Shown in pieces: positions 8,219-16,360 of a stretch of 36,223 nucleotides of DNA. The stretch is from an uncultured Collinsella sp. (GTDB lineage Bacteria > Actinomycetota > Coriobacteriia > Coriobacteriales > Coriobacteriaceae). The position numbers were made by a program, and so were the translations under genes. The notes under the pieces were generated by a model, which worked only from the letters and a program-made list of their open reading frames with translations, was not told the DNA's origin and did not search any database. Within the stretch, counting starts at the first letter, position 1, and each line of letters begins with the position of its first letter. The stretch covers positions 1 to 36,223 of the forward strand of contig CAUAWV010000022.1 in NCBI GenBank assembly GCA_958433005.1. The letters run 5' to 3'.

Positions 8219-9943
8219 CTACGAGCGCAGTGTAATTTTATCGCGCAGCGACTTGAGGTCTTCGGTGACGGTGCGGTCTTCCTGGATCATCTTCTGGACC
8301 TTTTTGTAGCTCGTGCTGACGGTCGAGTGGTTGCGGTTGCCAAATTCGGCGCCCACCGCCGTGGTCGTCATCTCGCACATCTCGATGGCCAGGTAGATGG
8401 CAATATGGCGTGCTTTGGCGATATTGGCGTTGCGACGCGGGCCGATGAGCTCCTCGTGCGTCACGCCGTACTGCTCTTCGATGACGGACTGAACCGTCTG
8501 GACGTTGATCTTTTTGGCCGATGTGTCGAAGTACTGGCTGGCGATGGCGTCGATATCGTCAAAGGTGAGCTCCCCGCCCTCGCGCTCGCGGTCGCCCGCC
8601 TCGCCGGCGCAGCGCTCGCAAAAGCTCTCGAGTTCGCGGATGTTGGTGCCCGAGACCTCGGCCATGTGTTTAAAGTGCTCGTCGGTCAGGTGCCCGCTGT
8701 CGCCCCCATAGGCCGCCAGCAGCGAGTCGTCGCCTGCCTCGGGAGCGGCGACGATGGTGTTCTCGTAATAGCGCTGCAAGATCTTGTATTTCATCTCGTA
8801 GCTGGGCTCTGCGACCAGGCAGAGCATGCCGGCGTTGAAGCGGCTGGTCAGACGCTCGTCCATGCTCAGGTCCTTGGGGGCGCGGTCTGCCGCGATGACG
8901 ACCTTCTTGTTGTTGCGGATGAACTCGTCCATGAGCTGGAAAAAGTAGTCCACGCTCGCGCGCTTGCCGATGATGTTTTGGATGTCATCGATGATGAGCA
9001 CGTCCACGCCGTGGTATGCCTGCATGATAGGGGCGTTGCTCTTCTTTTGGCGGTCGAACTCGGTCATCAGGTCGTCCAGATATGCCTGGGAGTTGGCATA
9101 CTTGACCTTGATCTCGGGCGACTTCTCGGCGAGCTCGTTTTTGATGGCAAGCAGCAGGTGCGTCTTGCCCAGGCCCGATTTGCCGTAGATGAACAGTGAT
9201 GTGCACGTGCCGCGCTCGTCCGCGAGGGCGGCAAACTTGAGTGCCGAGCGATAGGCATGGCTGTTCTCGGGGCCGTAGACAAAGTTCTCAAAGGTGAATT
9301 TTGAGTTCGCGGCGAGCGGGGCTCCATCCGCATTCTGCTCGGCCGGCACGGTCGGTGCTGGCATGGGTGAAGCGGGGGTCGCGGCTTGCGTGGACTTAGT
9401 CGGCGCTCCGCCCTTCATCTGGTTCATCATGCGACGAAAATCATCGGCCGAGAGCGTGTTCTTGATTGCAATGCCCGAATCCGCGCCCGCCGCTGCGTCA
9501 TGAGCGATGGGCATGTGCGTGACGGGTGCGTTCGTTGACGTCGCAGCGGCGGTCGGCAACGGTGCCATGGTTTCACGGGAAACATCGCTGTGCTGGTGCT
9601 CGATTGTCGGCACGTCGCCTGCGGAGGCTGGCGCCGCAGGGGAAGCAGCGGGAGCCGTGGCGGGCACCGTCGCGGCAGCAGATTCGGCCGTTGCGCCTTG
9701 CGGTGCCACGATGTCGAGCGCGATCGGAGCAAAGGCGATTTCTTCCAGATAGGCCTCAATAGTCGGCTGATGCTTTTTGAGCTGCGCGATGGCAAAGCGC
9801 GAGGGGGCCTCGATCGTGAGCGTATCTTCGGTCAGGCTTATGGCGCGCGATTGCCCCAGCATGTTGATGAGGCGTGCATCTTGGCCGTCGCGCTGGCAAA
9901 AGGCGATGGCATCCCCCAGGATGATGCTTGCTTCCTCGTCCAC
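8219..9943 (-). CDS. dnaA: Chromosomal replication initiator DnaA
   Basis: This AAA+ protein binds oriC, opens it and recruits the helicase. The 574-residue protein is longer than the usual 450-500 because of an Ala/Pro/Thr-rich domain II linker (about residues 80-220). Domain III has Walker A (YGKSGLGKTHLL) and Walker B (VLIIDDIQ). Domain IV has the basic-loop and helix region (GPRRNANIAKARHIAIYL) and the base-contacting helix. That helix reads NHSTVSTSY (538-546) where most DnaA proteins have DHTTVLHA, a change in the specificity-determining residues. A degenerate parS site lies in the domain II coding region. The gene starts 15 bp after the upstream ATPase gene ends and is probably in one operon with it. 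Confidence 0.96.
   Translation of the reverse strand: MDEEASIILGDAIAFCQRDGQDARLINMLGQSRAISLTEDTLTIEAPSRFAIAQLKKHQPTIEAYLEEIAFAPIALDIVAPQGATAESAAATVPATAPAASPAAPASAGDVPTIEHQHSDVSRETMAPLPTAAATSTNAPVTHMPIAHDAAAGADSGIAIKNTLSADDFRRMMNQMKGGAPTKSTQAATPASPMPAPTVPAEQNADGAPLAANSKFTFENFVYGPENSHAYRSALKFAALADERGTCTSLFIYGKSGLGKTHLLLAIKNELAEKSPEIKVKYANSQAYLDDLMTEFDRQKKSNAPIMQAYHGVDVLIIDDIQNIIGKRASVDYFFQLMDEFIRNNKKVVIAADRAPKDLSMDERLTSRFNAGMLCLVAEPSYEMKYKILQRYYENTIVAAPEAGDDSLLAAYGGDSGHLTDEHFKHMAEVSGTNIRELESFCERCAGEAGDREREGGELTFDDIDAIASQYFDTSAKKINVQTVQSVIEEQYGVTHEELIGPRRNANIAKARHIAIYLAIEMCEMTTTAVGAEFGNRNHSTVSTSYKKVQKMIQEDRTVTEDLKSLRDKITLRS
9569..9584. promoter_or_regulatory. Degenerate parS site inside dnaA
   Basis: GGTTTCACGGGAAACA matches the parS consensus TGTTTCACGTGAAACA at 14 of 16 positions. 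It lies in the low-complexity domain II coding region of dnaA, about 5 kb from the perfect parS cluster. It could be a weak ParB site or chance. Confidence 0.4.
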
Positions 9944-9958
9944 TGTCTCTCCCGTTCT

Positions 9959-11218
9959 TTAGCTCTGAGCTCGCACGCGAGCGGCGCCGAGTTCGGTCAG
10001 ATGGTATTTCTGGCCATGCTTGATGACCAAGCCGGCCTGCGCCAAGTCATTGAGCGTGCGTGACCAAGTGGGGGCCGAGTTTCCAAACGCCCTCGCCAGA
10101 TCGGTTGCACCGCACGCTTGATTTTGCGCCAGATAGCCCAGCGCGGCGTTGCCGCGATCGCTTACGAACACGTCCGGCTGTGGCTGCGCATACTGATTTG
10201 CTGCATTAGGATACATCATTTGAGCTGCTGATTGTTGAGAACTCTGCATCGGCGGCATTTGCTGTTGAAAACTTTGAGGCCACTGTTGGTAAGGCTGCGG
10301 AGTCATCTGCTGGGCCCAGGGGTTGTACTGCTGCTGCGGCATCTGCTGATATGGATATCCCTGTTGGTACGGCTGATATCCCATTTGCTGGCCACCCGGT
10401 GCCCCCGTCGCCTGCTGCATTGCTGCTGCATCCTGATCCGCCAGCGGCATGGCCTCTGGCACGTTTGGCGGCATCGACATCGACGCCGCCTGGGACTCTT
10501 GTGTAGGAAGCATTCCGGGCTGCTGCATCTGTTGCGTTGCCATGGGCTGCTGCGCAAAAGCTCCCGGCAGGGGATATGCGGGCTGCTCCGTCTCGGGCCG
10601 CACGGCAGCACCGCGCCCGCCGGCGCGTTCGATTTCCTGCACGCGTTTAGGATCCAGGCTTACCGTAACCACGGTGCCGTTGCCCATGTTGTCCTCGATG
10701 GACACGGCCCCGCCGGCGTTTTCCAAATACTCCTGCACCATGGGAAACCCTGCTCCGGTTCCACGGATATAGCGCTTCATCTTGCTGTTTGCGCTGGTAA
10801 CGCCAAAGTCGAAAGCGCGCTCCTTGTCGTCGATGCCGGGTCCTTGATCAGCAAAGCGGATGGTGTCTCCGCCGTCCAGAATCGAGATGATGGGCTCGGC
10901 AAAGTGCGCGTGGATAAAGTTTTCGACAATCTCGCGGATGACCATGAGCGAGATATGGCCACCTTGTTCTTTCATGCACCGGTAGACGGTGTTGGTCGTC
11001 TCTTCCAAATACGTGCGGACATCTTGCGGATCAATGACGATCACACGTGGTGTCGACAGCATGTCGTCATAGACGGCGATGCGCGCGGCGTACATGGCTT
11101 TTGGCGCCTGCGTGGTCGTCTGCTCGCCTTCGTCACGCTCTTCGCGCACGCCGGTGATGTGCTCGTTGTCGGGTGCCGGGTCTCCGGAATCGACCATGGT
11201 GTAAAAGTCGTCAGACAT
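9959..11218 (-). CDS. GHKL ATPase-winged helix protein adjacent to dnaA, function unknown
   Basis: The 419-residue protein has three parts. Residues about 50-190 form a histidine-kinase-type (GHKL) ATPase fold: N box REIVENFIHA (95-104), G1 DQGPGID (124-130), G2 GTGAGFPM (153-160) and G3 GNGTVVTV (179-186). Residues about 200-345 are a Gln/Pro/Met/Tyr-rich linker. Residues about 350-419 look like a winged helix (GATDLARAFGNSAPTWSRTLNDL). There is no H-box histidine, receiver or membrane segment, so it is not a conventional sensor kinase; the ATPase resembles SpoIIAB/anti-sigma kinases most. It is the first gene of the apparent operon with dnaA, starting beside a DnaA-box-like cluster. A role in controlling dnaA or initiation is inference from location only. 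Confidence 0.75.
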   Translation of the reverse strand: MSDDFYTMVDSGDPAPDNEHITGVREERDEGEQTTTQAPKAMYAARIAVYDDMLSTPRVIVIDPQDVRTYLEETTNTVYRCMKEQGGHISLMVIREIVENFIHAHFAEPIISILDGGDTIRFADQGPGIDDKERAFDFGVTSANSKMKRYIRGTGAGFPMVQEYLENAGGAVSIEDNMGNGTVVTVSLDPKRVQEIERAGGRGAAVRPETEQPAYPLPGAFAQQPMATQQMQQPGMLPTQESQAASMSMPPNVPEAMPLADQDAAAMQQATGAPGGQQMGYQPYQQGYPYQQMPQQQYNPWAQQMTPQPYQQWPQSFQQQMPPMQSSQQSAAQMMYPNAANQYAQPQPDVFVSDRGNAALGYLAQNQACGATDLARAFGNSAPTWSRTLNDLAQAGLVIKHGQKYHLTELGAARVRAQS

Positions 11219-11461
11219 GCCGCTCGCAATCTTTCAAAAGGTTTCGAACAAATAGTAGCTCACCGTGCAATGTTTCTCATCTTTCGACAACTTTTCAAAA
11301 CCTGTTGAAAACTTTGGAAAACGGACGAAAAGTTCTCAACATTGCCAACATGACCTGTTGAAAACTCAATGAAATATCGTGAAAAGCTGCCATGCACCGC
11401 TAAATCGAGCTCGGCTTATGGGGGAACCGTGTGAACTGCGCAACCTTTTACCTTTGATTTC
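11219..11461. promoter_or_regulatory. Divergent control region with a DnaA-box-like cluster
   Basis: This gap separates the minus-strand dnaA operon from the plus-strand rpmH operon. It holds two copies of CCTGTTGAAAACT (11301-11313 and 11354-11366), each containing TGTTGAAAA, the complement of TTTTCAACA in the dnaA-dnaN gap. Related sequences are TTCTCAACA (11333-11341) and several TTTCRAMA-like words. It may bind DnaA for autoregulation or form the second half of a bipartite origin. Gene orientation switches here. Confidence 0.55.
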
Positions 11462-11491
11462 TTGACATTTGAACATTGATTTCCCTACAAT
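11462..11491 (+). promoter_or_regulatory. Sigma70-type promoter of the rpmH operon
   Basis: A perfect -35 TTGACA (11462-11467) and a near-perfect -10 TACAAT (11486-11491) are separated by 18 nt. They lie about 70 bp before the rpmH start codon. Confidence 0.85.
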
Positions 11492-11563
11492 CTTCAAGCT
11501 CACGTGTCTATATCTGCGTCCGCGCCCCCGCGGACACTCGAAATGCAGCAGGAGGAACTTAAG

Positions 11564-11698
11564 ATGAAGCGTACTTATCAGCCTAATAAGCGTAAGCGTG
11601 CCAAGACCCATGGCTTCCGTGCCCGTATGGCCACTAAGGGTGGTCGTGCCGTGCTCGCCCGTCGTCGCGCCAAGGGCCGCAAGCGTCTCACTGTCTAG
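11564..11698 (+). CDS. rpmH: 50S ribosomal protein L34
   Basis: This is the small basic large-subunit protein of 44 residues, MKRTYQPNKRKRAKTHGFRA onward, with the typical Arg/Lys-rich composition and length. The ATG at 11564 is chosen because AGGAGG lies 9 nt upstream and it gives the conserved MKRTYQP N-terminus; a longer in-frame reading from 11504 is not needed. First gene of the conserved rpmH-rnpA-yidD-yidC-jag operon. Confidence 0.98.
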   Translation: MKRTYQPNKRKRAKTHGFRARMATKGGRAVLARRRAKGRKRLTV

Positions 11699-11718
11699 CA
11701 GCGATACACACATCTCGC

Positions 11719-12057
11719 ATGAAGACTATTAAGTCTCGGCAAGATTTCGAGCATGTGTTCAGTCAGGGGCGTCGTTTCAATCACCCTCTGATTCGAATGA
11801 CCATATGTGAATCGGTTGGCGAAGGCGACTCCGGAAGGGTCGCCTTCGTTGGTGCTAAACGGCTCGGTTGTGCTGTCGTGCGCAACCGTTCTAAGCGTGT
11901 GATGCGCGAGGCCGCCCGCAGCTGCGGATTTCCCGTTGCGGGTTATGACATCATCTTGTTCGCAACTCCCAAGACGAGGGATTCCTCGCCGCAGGAGATG
12001 GACAATGCATTGCGTTCGCTTATGAAACGCGCCGGCGTTGCCGGGGAGGAGCGATGA
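11719..12057 (+). CDS. rnpA: Ribonuclease P protein component
   Basis: This basic protein subunit helps the RNase P RNA bind and cleave tRNA precursors. The 112-residue protein carries the conserved RNR motif (VVRNRSKRVMREAAR, about residues 53-67). It starts 20 bp after rpmH with no clear Shine-Dalgarno sequence, so translation may depend on rpmH. Its end overlaps yidD in an ATGA junction. Confidence 0.95.
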   Translation: MKTIKSRQDFEHVFSQGRRFNHPLIRMTICESVGEGDSGRVAFVGAKRLGCAVVRNRSKRVMREAARSCGFPVAGYDIILFATPKTRDSSPQEMDNALRSLMKRAGVAGEER

Positions 12058-12278
12058 GCAATCACGTTTTGCGACGTGTTGCCATCGCTCCTATTCGCAT
12101 ATATCAACAGGTTATTTCGCCCTTATTGCCTGACGCCTGCATTTATTACCCAACGTGCTCGCAATACGCCGTCCAGGCGATTGAGAAGTACGGTGTTTTG
12201 AGAGGCTGCTGGCTTGCCGTGAGGCGCATCGCTCGCTGCAATCCCCTGCACGTCGGCGGTTATGACCCTGTGCCCTAG
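12054..12278 (+). CDS. yidD: Membrane protein insertion efficiency factor YidD
   Basis: The 74-residue protein shows family hallmarks IRIYQQVISPLLP, YYPTCSQYAVQAIEKYG and RCNPLHVGGYDPVP, with paired cysteines in the CSQY and RCNP segments. It is a small membrane-associated factor thought to assist YidC-dependent insertion. It overlaps rnpA by 4 bp and is followed by yidC. Confidence 0.96.
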   Translation: MSNHVLRRVAIAPIRIYQQVISPLLPDACIYYPTCSQYAVQAIEKYGVLRGCWLAVRRIARCNPLHVGGYDPVP

Positions 12279-12307
12279 CGGGCACTCGCTATCGGAGGAA
12301 AACTTAC

Positions 12308-13078
12308 ATGTGGGATTGGATCGTTAACATCCTTTTCGAGCTGCTCAAGCTCATCCAGACCTTTGCGGTCGACTGGGGCCTGTCCATCATCATCCTGGTG
12401 GTCATCATCCGTCTGCTGCTGACGCCGCTTATGCTCAAGTCGACTAAGTCGACGGCACGCATGCAGGTGCTGCAGCCCAAGATGCTCGAGATCCAGGAAC
12501 GCTATGCCGACGATCCCCAGCGTCAGGCCGAGGAGATGCAGAAGTTCTACAGCGAGAACAAGTTCAACCCGATGGCTGGTTGTCTGCCGCTGTTGATTCA
12601 GATGCCTGTCCTGTTCGCCCTATTTACGCTGCTGCGTAACCTGCCGGACTACTTTAACGACGGCACGTTCTCGTTCTTTAATATTCTGCCCGACCTGACC
12701 ACCACGCCGAGTGCCTCCTTTGCCGATGGCTTTATGGTCGCGCTGCCTGCGCTGGTCTGCCTGATCCTGTTCGCTGTCCTGACCCTGATTCCGCAGCTCT
12801 ATATGTCGCGCAACCAGACCGGCCAGCAGGCTCAGAGCATGCGTATGATGGCCGTTGTCATGACGGTCATGATGCTTTGGATGGGCTGGAGCCTTCCCGT
12901 TGGTGTTCTGCTGTACTACGACGTCTCGTCTGCTTGGCAGGTTATCCAGCAGATTTTTGTGACGCAGAAGGTCATCGACAAGGCGAAGGCCGATGAGGAG
13001 GAGCGCCTTAAGAACGCGCCGCTGCAGGTTGAGGTCACTCGTCGCGAAAAGAAGCCGCGCCCGCACAAGAAGAAGTAG
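12308..13078 (+). CDS. yidC: YidC/Oxa1-family membrane protein insertase
   Basis: This integral protein inserts and folds inner-membrane proteins. The 256-residue form lacks the large periplasmic domain of Gram-negative YidC, as usual in Gram-positives. Five hydrophobic segments are visible. The groove arginine lies in the first one (VIIRLLLTPL), the cytoplasmic helical hairpin follows (about residues 50-85), and the C-terminal tail is Lys/Arg-rich. It has no obvious lipobox or long signal peptide. GGAGG precedes the ATG. Confidence 0.95.
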   Translation: MWDWIVNILFELLKLIQTFAVDWGLSIIILVVIIRLLLTPLMLKSTKSTARMQVLQPKMLEIQERYADDPQRQAEEMQKFYSENKFNPMAGCLPLLIQMPVLFALFTLLRNLPDYFNDGTFSFFNILPDLTTTPSASFADGFMVALPALVCLILFAVLTLIPQLYMSRNQTGQQAQSMRMMAVVMTVMMLWMGWSLPVGVLLYYDVSSAWQVIQQIFVTQKVIDKAKADEEERLKNAPLQVEVTRREKKPRPHKKK

Positions 13079-13122
13079 CGGGATATCAATCTTATTTAGG
13101 TACCTAACTTTTGGAGTACGTT

Positions 13123-13692
13123 ATGTCTGAAGAGATCATCGAGGATATGCTTGAGGAGGTTGCCCCGCAGGTCGCGGGCGATTATCCCGAGATTGCACAG
13201 CGCTACAAAGCCGGTGAAGAGCTGACCGACGAGGAGCTCGACACCATTGCCGATGTCGCGATTTCCATCCTGCGTTCCATCCTTTCGCACTTCGATGCCG
13301 CCAACTCTCCTATCGATGAGTATGAGGGCGACGAGGGTGAGCTGATTCTGGATGTAACGGCTCCCGACCTTGCTGTTCTCATTGGCCGTCATGGTCGCAC
13401 CCTTGATGCTCTTCAGGTTATGTTCTCTTTGCTAGTGAGCCGCAAGCTTGGCTTTAGGTATCCGGTTGTAGTGGACGTCGAGGGATACAAGAGCCGCCGT
13501 CAGGACAAGGTTGCCTCCATGGCTCAGTCTGCAGCCGAGCGTGCCATCCGCACTCATAAGAGTGTTTCGCTTCCGCCCATGAATGCCTATGAGCGTCGAC
13601 TGGTTCACATTACACTTCGTGGCAATGATGCCGTCGATACTCATTCTGAGGGTTCTGACCCTGATCGCCATGTGGTGATTGTTGCTCGATAA
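13123..13692 (+). CDS. jag: Jag/KhpB RNA-binding protein (KH and R3H domains)
   Basis: The 189-residue protein has an acidic N-terminal region, a KH domain with a GRHG loop (VLIGRHGRTLDALQ) and a C-terminal R3H domain (SLPPMNAYERRLVH). Homologues bind RNA and influence cell shape and division, usually downstream of yidC. The ATG at 13123 is preferred over a TTG at 13111 because GGAG sits 6 nt before it. It is the last gene before a strong terminator. Confidence 0.93.
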   Translation: MSEEIIEDMLEEVAPQVAGDYPEIAQRYKAGEELTDEELDTIADVAISILRSILSHFDAANSPIDEYEGDEGELILDVTAPDLAVLIGRHGRTLDALQVMFSLLVSRKLGFRYPVVVDVEGYKSRRQDKVASMAQSAAERAIRTHKSVSLPPMNAYERRLVHITLRGNDAVDTHSEGSDPDRHVVIVAR

Positions 13693-13712
13693 TCTGCTCG
13701 TGCTTATGCTAA

Positions 13713-13743
13713 GGGGACGTGGTTTCCACGTCCCCTTTTTTTT
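13713..13743 (+). terminator. Terminator of the rpmH-jag operon
   Basis: GGGGACGTGG and CCACGTCCCC form a perfect 10-bp stem with a 3-nt loop, followed by eight T residues (13736-13743). Confidence 0.95.
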
Positions 13744-13789
13744 GTCAAAAGTTCTCGATACACTGGTTTTTGTCAGAAAGGAGCTTTCG

Positions 13790-14527
13790 TTGTTAGTACT
13801 TACTGATCAGCAAGCTGACGAGATGTTGACTCGTCTAACTTCCTATTGCAAAGAGTATTCCTTGAGCGTATCTGATGTTGAGCTGAGTAACTGTATTCAG
13901 CATTTGGATTTGGTTCTGGAAACAAATAAGACAACTAATCTCACCCGTATTCTTAACGTAGAAGATGCTGCGGTACTTCATATCCTCGACTCACTTGTTT
14001 TGCTCCCCTATATCAATAAGGCTCCTGAGGGAGCTTTGCTCGATATGGGGACAGGTGCGGGCTTCCCTGGTATTCCGTTAACCATAACCACGCATCGTAA
14101 AGCTACTTATATTGACTCTGTTGGTAAGAAGGTTGATGCCGTCAATTCTTTTGTTCATGCTCTTGGGTTGAAACATGCTCATGCGATTCATGATCGCCTT
14201 GAAGAATATGCTCGAAGCCATAAGAAGCAGTTTTCTGTCGTAACCGCCCGCGCACTTGCCCCTCTACCGATTCTTGTTGAGTATGCGGCTCCGTTCCTCA
14301 AGGATGGAGGTCTATTTGTTATCACCAAGGGTAATCCTTCGGATGAGGAGCTAGTTTCCGGCATGTCGGCAGCTAAGATTTGCGGCTTCACTTTGCTTCT
14401 TAATGACGCAATCGATTTGCCTGAGGGCTTGGGCCACAGGGAGTTCATTGTTCTCAAGAAGAGTCATCCAGCATCCGTTTCATTGCCTCGTGCAAATGGC
14501 ATGGCTAAGAAGAATCCGCTTGCCTAG
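13790..14527 (+). CDS. rsmG: 16S rRNA (guanine-N7)-methyltransferase G
   Basis: RsmG methylates G527 of 16S rRNA with SAM. The 245-residue protein has the SAM-binding motif LLDMGTGAGFPGIPL and the later VTARALAPL segment. The TTG at 13790 is chosen because GAAAGGAG lies 6 nt upstream; reading further upstream would cross the preceding terminator. It starts a stretch of visibly lower GC content that runs through parB. Loss of rsmG gives low-level streptomycin resistance in other bacteria; this copy looks intact. Confidence 0.93.
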   Translation: MLVLTDQQADEMLTRLTSYCKEYSLSVSDVELSNCIQHLDLVLETNKTTNLTRILNVEDAAVLHILDSLVLLPYINKAPEGALLDMGTGAGFPGIPLTITTHRKATYIDSVGKKVDAVNSFVHALGLKHAHAIHDRLEEYARSHKKQFSVVTARALAPLPILVEYAAPFLKDGGLFVITKGNPSDEELVSGMSAAKICGFTLLLNDAIDLPEGLGHREFIVLKKSHPASVSLPRANGMAKKNPLA

Positions 14528-14528
14528 A

Positions 14529-14622
14529 TGTTTCACGTGAAACATAATGGATACTAACAACTTGCAGTGTTTCACGTGAAACATGGCGGTTGATATCGAA
14601 TCGGAATGTTTCACGTGAAACA
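14529..14622. promoter_or_regulatory. parS: Cluster of three perfect parS centromere sites
   Basis: TGTTTCACGTGAAACA occurs exactly at 14529-14544, 14568-14583 and 14607-14622, with starts spaced 39 and 39 bp. This is the ParB (Spo0J) binding site that nucleates the partition complex. The equal spacing, close to 3.7 helical turns, and the position before parA suggest both segregation and control of parAB transcription. Confidence 0.97.
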
Positions 14623-14661
14623 TCCTCCGTTTGACAGCTTTAATACACACCAGGAGGGACC

Positions 14662-15462
14662 GTGGGATTTCGCGACGTTAAGCGTTCTAAGAACGCAAAA
14701 GACACGCGTATCATTGCAATCATCAATCAAAAAGGCGGCGTCGGTAAGTCAACGACGGCTGTAAACCTTGCAGCAGCACTGGGTGAGCAGGGTCGTAAGA
14801 CACTGATTGTCGATTTTGATCCGCAGGGAAACAGTACCAGTGGATTTGGAATTGAAAAAGAAGACCTTGATCACTGCATCTATGATGCATTGTTGAATGA
14901 TGTGCCGGCAGAATCGATTGTTCTTGATACAAATTGCAAAAAGGTATTCGTAATTCCAGCTACGATTCAGCTTGCAGGTGCCGAAATTGAGCTCGTAAGC
15001 GCAATTGCTCGTGAAACCCGCCTCAAAGATTTGCTTGAGCCGATTCAGGACGAGTTCGATTTTATTTTCATTGACTGTCCTCCTTCGCTCGGCCTGCTTA
15101 CTATCAATGCCTTGACCGCAGCAGATAGCGTTTTGATTCCGATCCAGTGTGAGTATTACGCACTCGAGGGCGTTACGAAGCTGCTTGAGTCAATGAAGAT
15201 GGTCAAATCACGTCTGAACAAGGGCTTAGACACCTATGGCGTGCTTATGACCATGTATGACTCACGTACTTCTTTGTCGAATCAGGTTGTTGAGGAAGTT
15301 CAATCGTACTTTGGTGATAAGGCGTTTAAGACGCTGATTCCCCGTACGGTTAAAATCTCTGAAGCTCCGTCTTTTGGAGAACCGGTAATTACCTATGCAC
15401 CTCAAAATAAGGGTGCAAAAGCGTATATGAACCTTGCAAAAGAGGTGATCAAGCGTGCCTAG
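14662..15462 (+). CDS. parA: Chromosome partition ATPase ParA (Soj)
   Basis: This deviant Walker-type ATPase binds nucleoid DNA as an ATP dimer and pulls ParB-parS complexes. The 266-residue protein has the deviant Walker A KGGVGKST, the FDPQGN switch I region and the Walker B FIDCPPSLG. The GTG start follows AGGAGG. It lies directly after the parS cluster and overlaps parB. Confidence 0.96.
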   Translation: MGFRDVKRSKNAKDTRIIAIINQKGGVGKSTTAVNLAAALGEQGRKTLIVDFDPQGNSTSGFGIEKEDLDHCIYDALLNDVPAESIVLDTNCKKVFVIPATIQLAGAEIELVSAIARETRLKDLLEPIQDEFDFIFIDCPPSLGLLTINALTAADSVLIPIQCEYYALEGVTKLLESMKMVKSRLNKGLDTYGVLMTMYDSRTSLSNQVVEEVQSYFGDKAFKTLIPRTVKISEAPSFGEPVITYAPQNKGAKAYMNLAKEVIKRA

Positions 15463-16360
15463 TGCAAAGAAACGCGGTGGATTGGGACGCGGACTCAATG
15501 CTTTGGTCTCAGAGGCTGAGTATGAGACCGGTGGTTCTGCTGCATCTGCTTCAAATGCCACATCTGAAACAAAACTACCTATTGAGGATATCGTTCCCAA
15601 CCCTAATCAACCGCGAGTTCACTTTAATGAAACTGAACTTCGCGAGTTGAGCGAGTCAATCCAAGAACATGGCGTTTTGCAGCCGCTCTTGGTTCGCAAG
15701 CATGGAAACGGCTATGAGATCATCGCTGGTGAGCGTCGTTATCAGGCGTCAAAGCTTGCTGGTCTTGAGGAACTGCCTGTCATCATTAAAGATGTTAATG
15801 ATGAAGAGATGCTGGCTCTTGCTCTTATCGAAAATCTTCAGCGTTCTGATCTGAATCCCGTCGAAGAGGCTAAGGGCTATCGCCAGCTCATCGATGCTAG
15901 CGGTATGACCCAGGAGGCGTTGTCGAAGGCCGTAAGCAAGTCACGCTCTGCAATTACAAACTCGCTGCGCCTTCTCGATCTCCCCGAAGTAGTTCAGCAG
16001 ATGATTTTTGAGGGTAAACTTACTGCTGGTCACGCACGTGCGATTCTTGCAGTTCCCTATGAGGACGCGCGAATTCGACTTGCAGAGAAGGTTGTTGCAG
16101 AGGGCCTTTCCGTAAGAGCGACAGAAAATCTTGCTCCATTGTTTTCTGCCGGAGAGACACCTAAGACGCCGAGGCCTGCTACGCCTCAGTCTTTTAAAAA
16201 GGCTGCGCGTGTACTTCGTCAGGTATTTAATACCAACGTGCGCGTGAAGAGCTCGCGTGGAAAGAATAAGATTGAGATTGAGTTTAAAGACGAGGAAGAG
16301 CTCTCTCGTATTCTTGGTGAAATGATTCAGTTTGATCAAGGAGGCCAAGATGAGGAATAA
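15455..16360 (+). CDS. parB: Chromosome partition protein ParB (Spo0J), CTPase clamp
   Basis: The 301-residue protein contains the N-terminal RGGLGRGLNAL motif that contacts ParA, the CTP-binding GERRYQASK box, the ENLQRSDLNPVEEA segment, a helix-turn-helix for parS recognition and a C-terminal dimerisation domain. ParB loads at parS as a CTP-gated sliding clamp. The GTG start overlaps the parA stop by 8 bp, indicating coupled translation. Confidence 0.96.
   Translation: MPSAKKRGGLGRGLNALVSEAEYETGGSAASASNATSETKLPIEDIVPNPNQPRVHFNETELRELSESIQEHGVLQPLLVRKHGNGYEIIAGERRYQASKLAGLEELPVIIKDVNDEEMLALALIENLQRSDLNPVEEAKGYRQLIDASGMTQEALSKAVSKSRSAITNSLRLLDLPEVVQQMIFEGKLTAGHARAILAVPYEDARIRLAEKVVAEGLSVRATENLAPLFSAGETPKTPRPATPQSFKKAARVLRQVFNTNVRVKSSRGKNKIEIEFKDEEELSRILGEMIQFDQGGQDEE

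Noticed and set aside
6238..8235. Plus-strand open frame opposite recF and dnaN that crosses the oriC gap
   Set aside because: Antisense to two well-supported genes and without any recognisable motif.
14631..14646. TTGACA followed by TTTAATAC before parA as a promoter
   Set aside because: The only AT-rich -10-like word is too close (about 4 nt) to the TTGACA, and no match exists at 16-18 nt.
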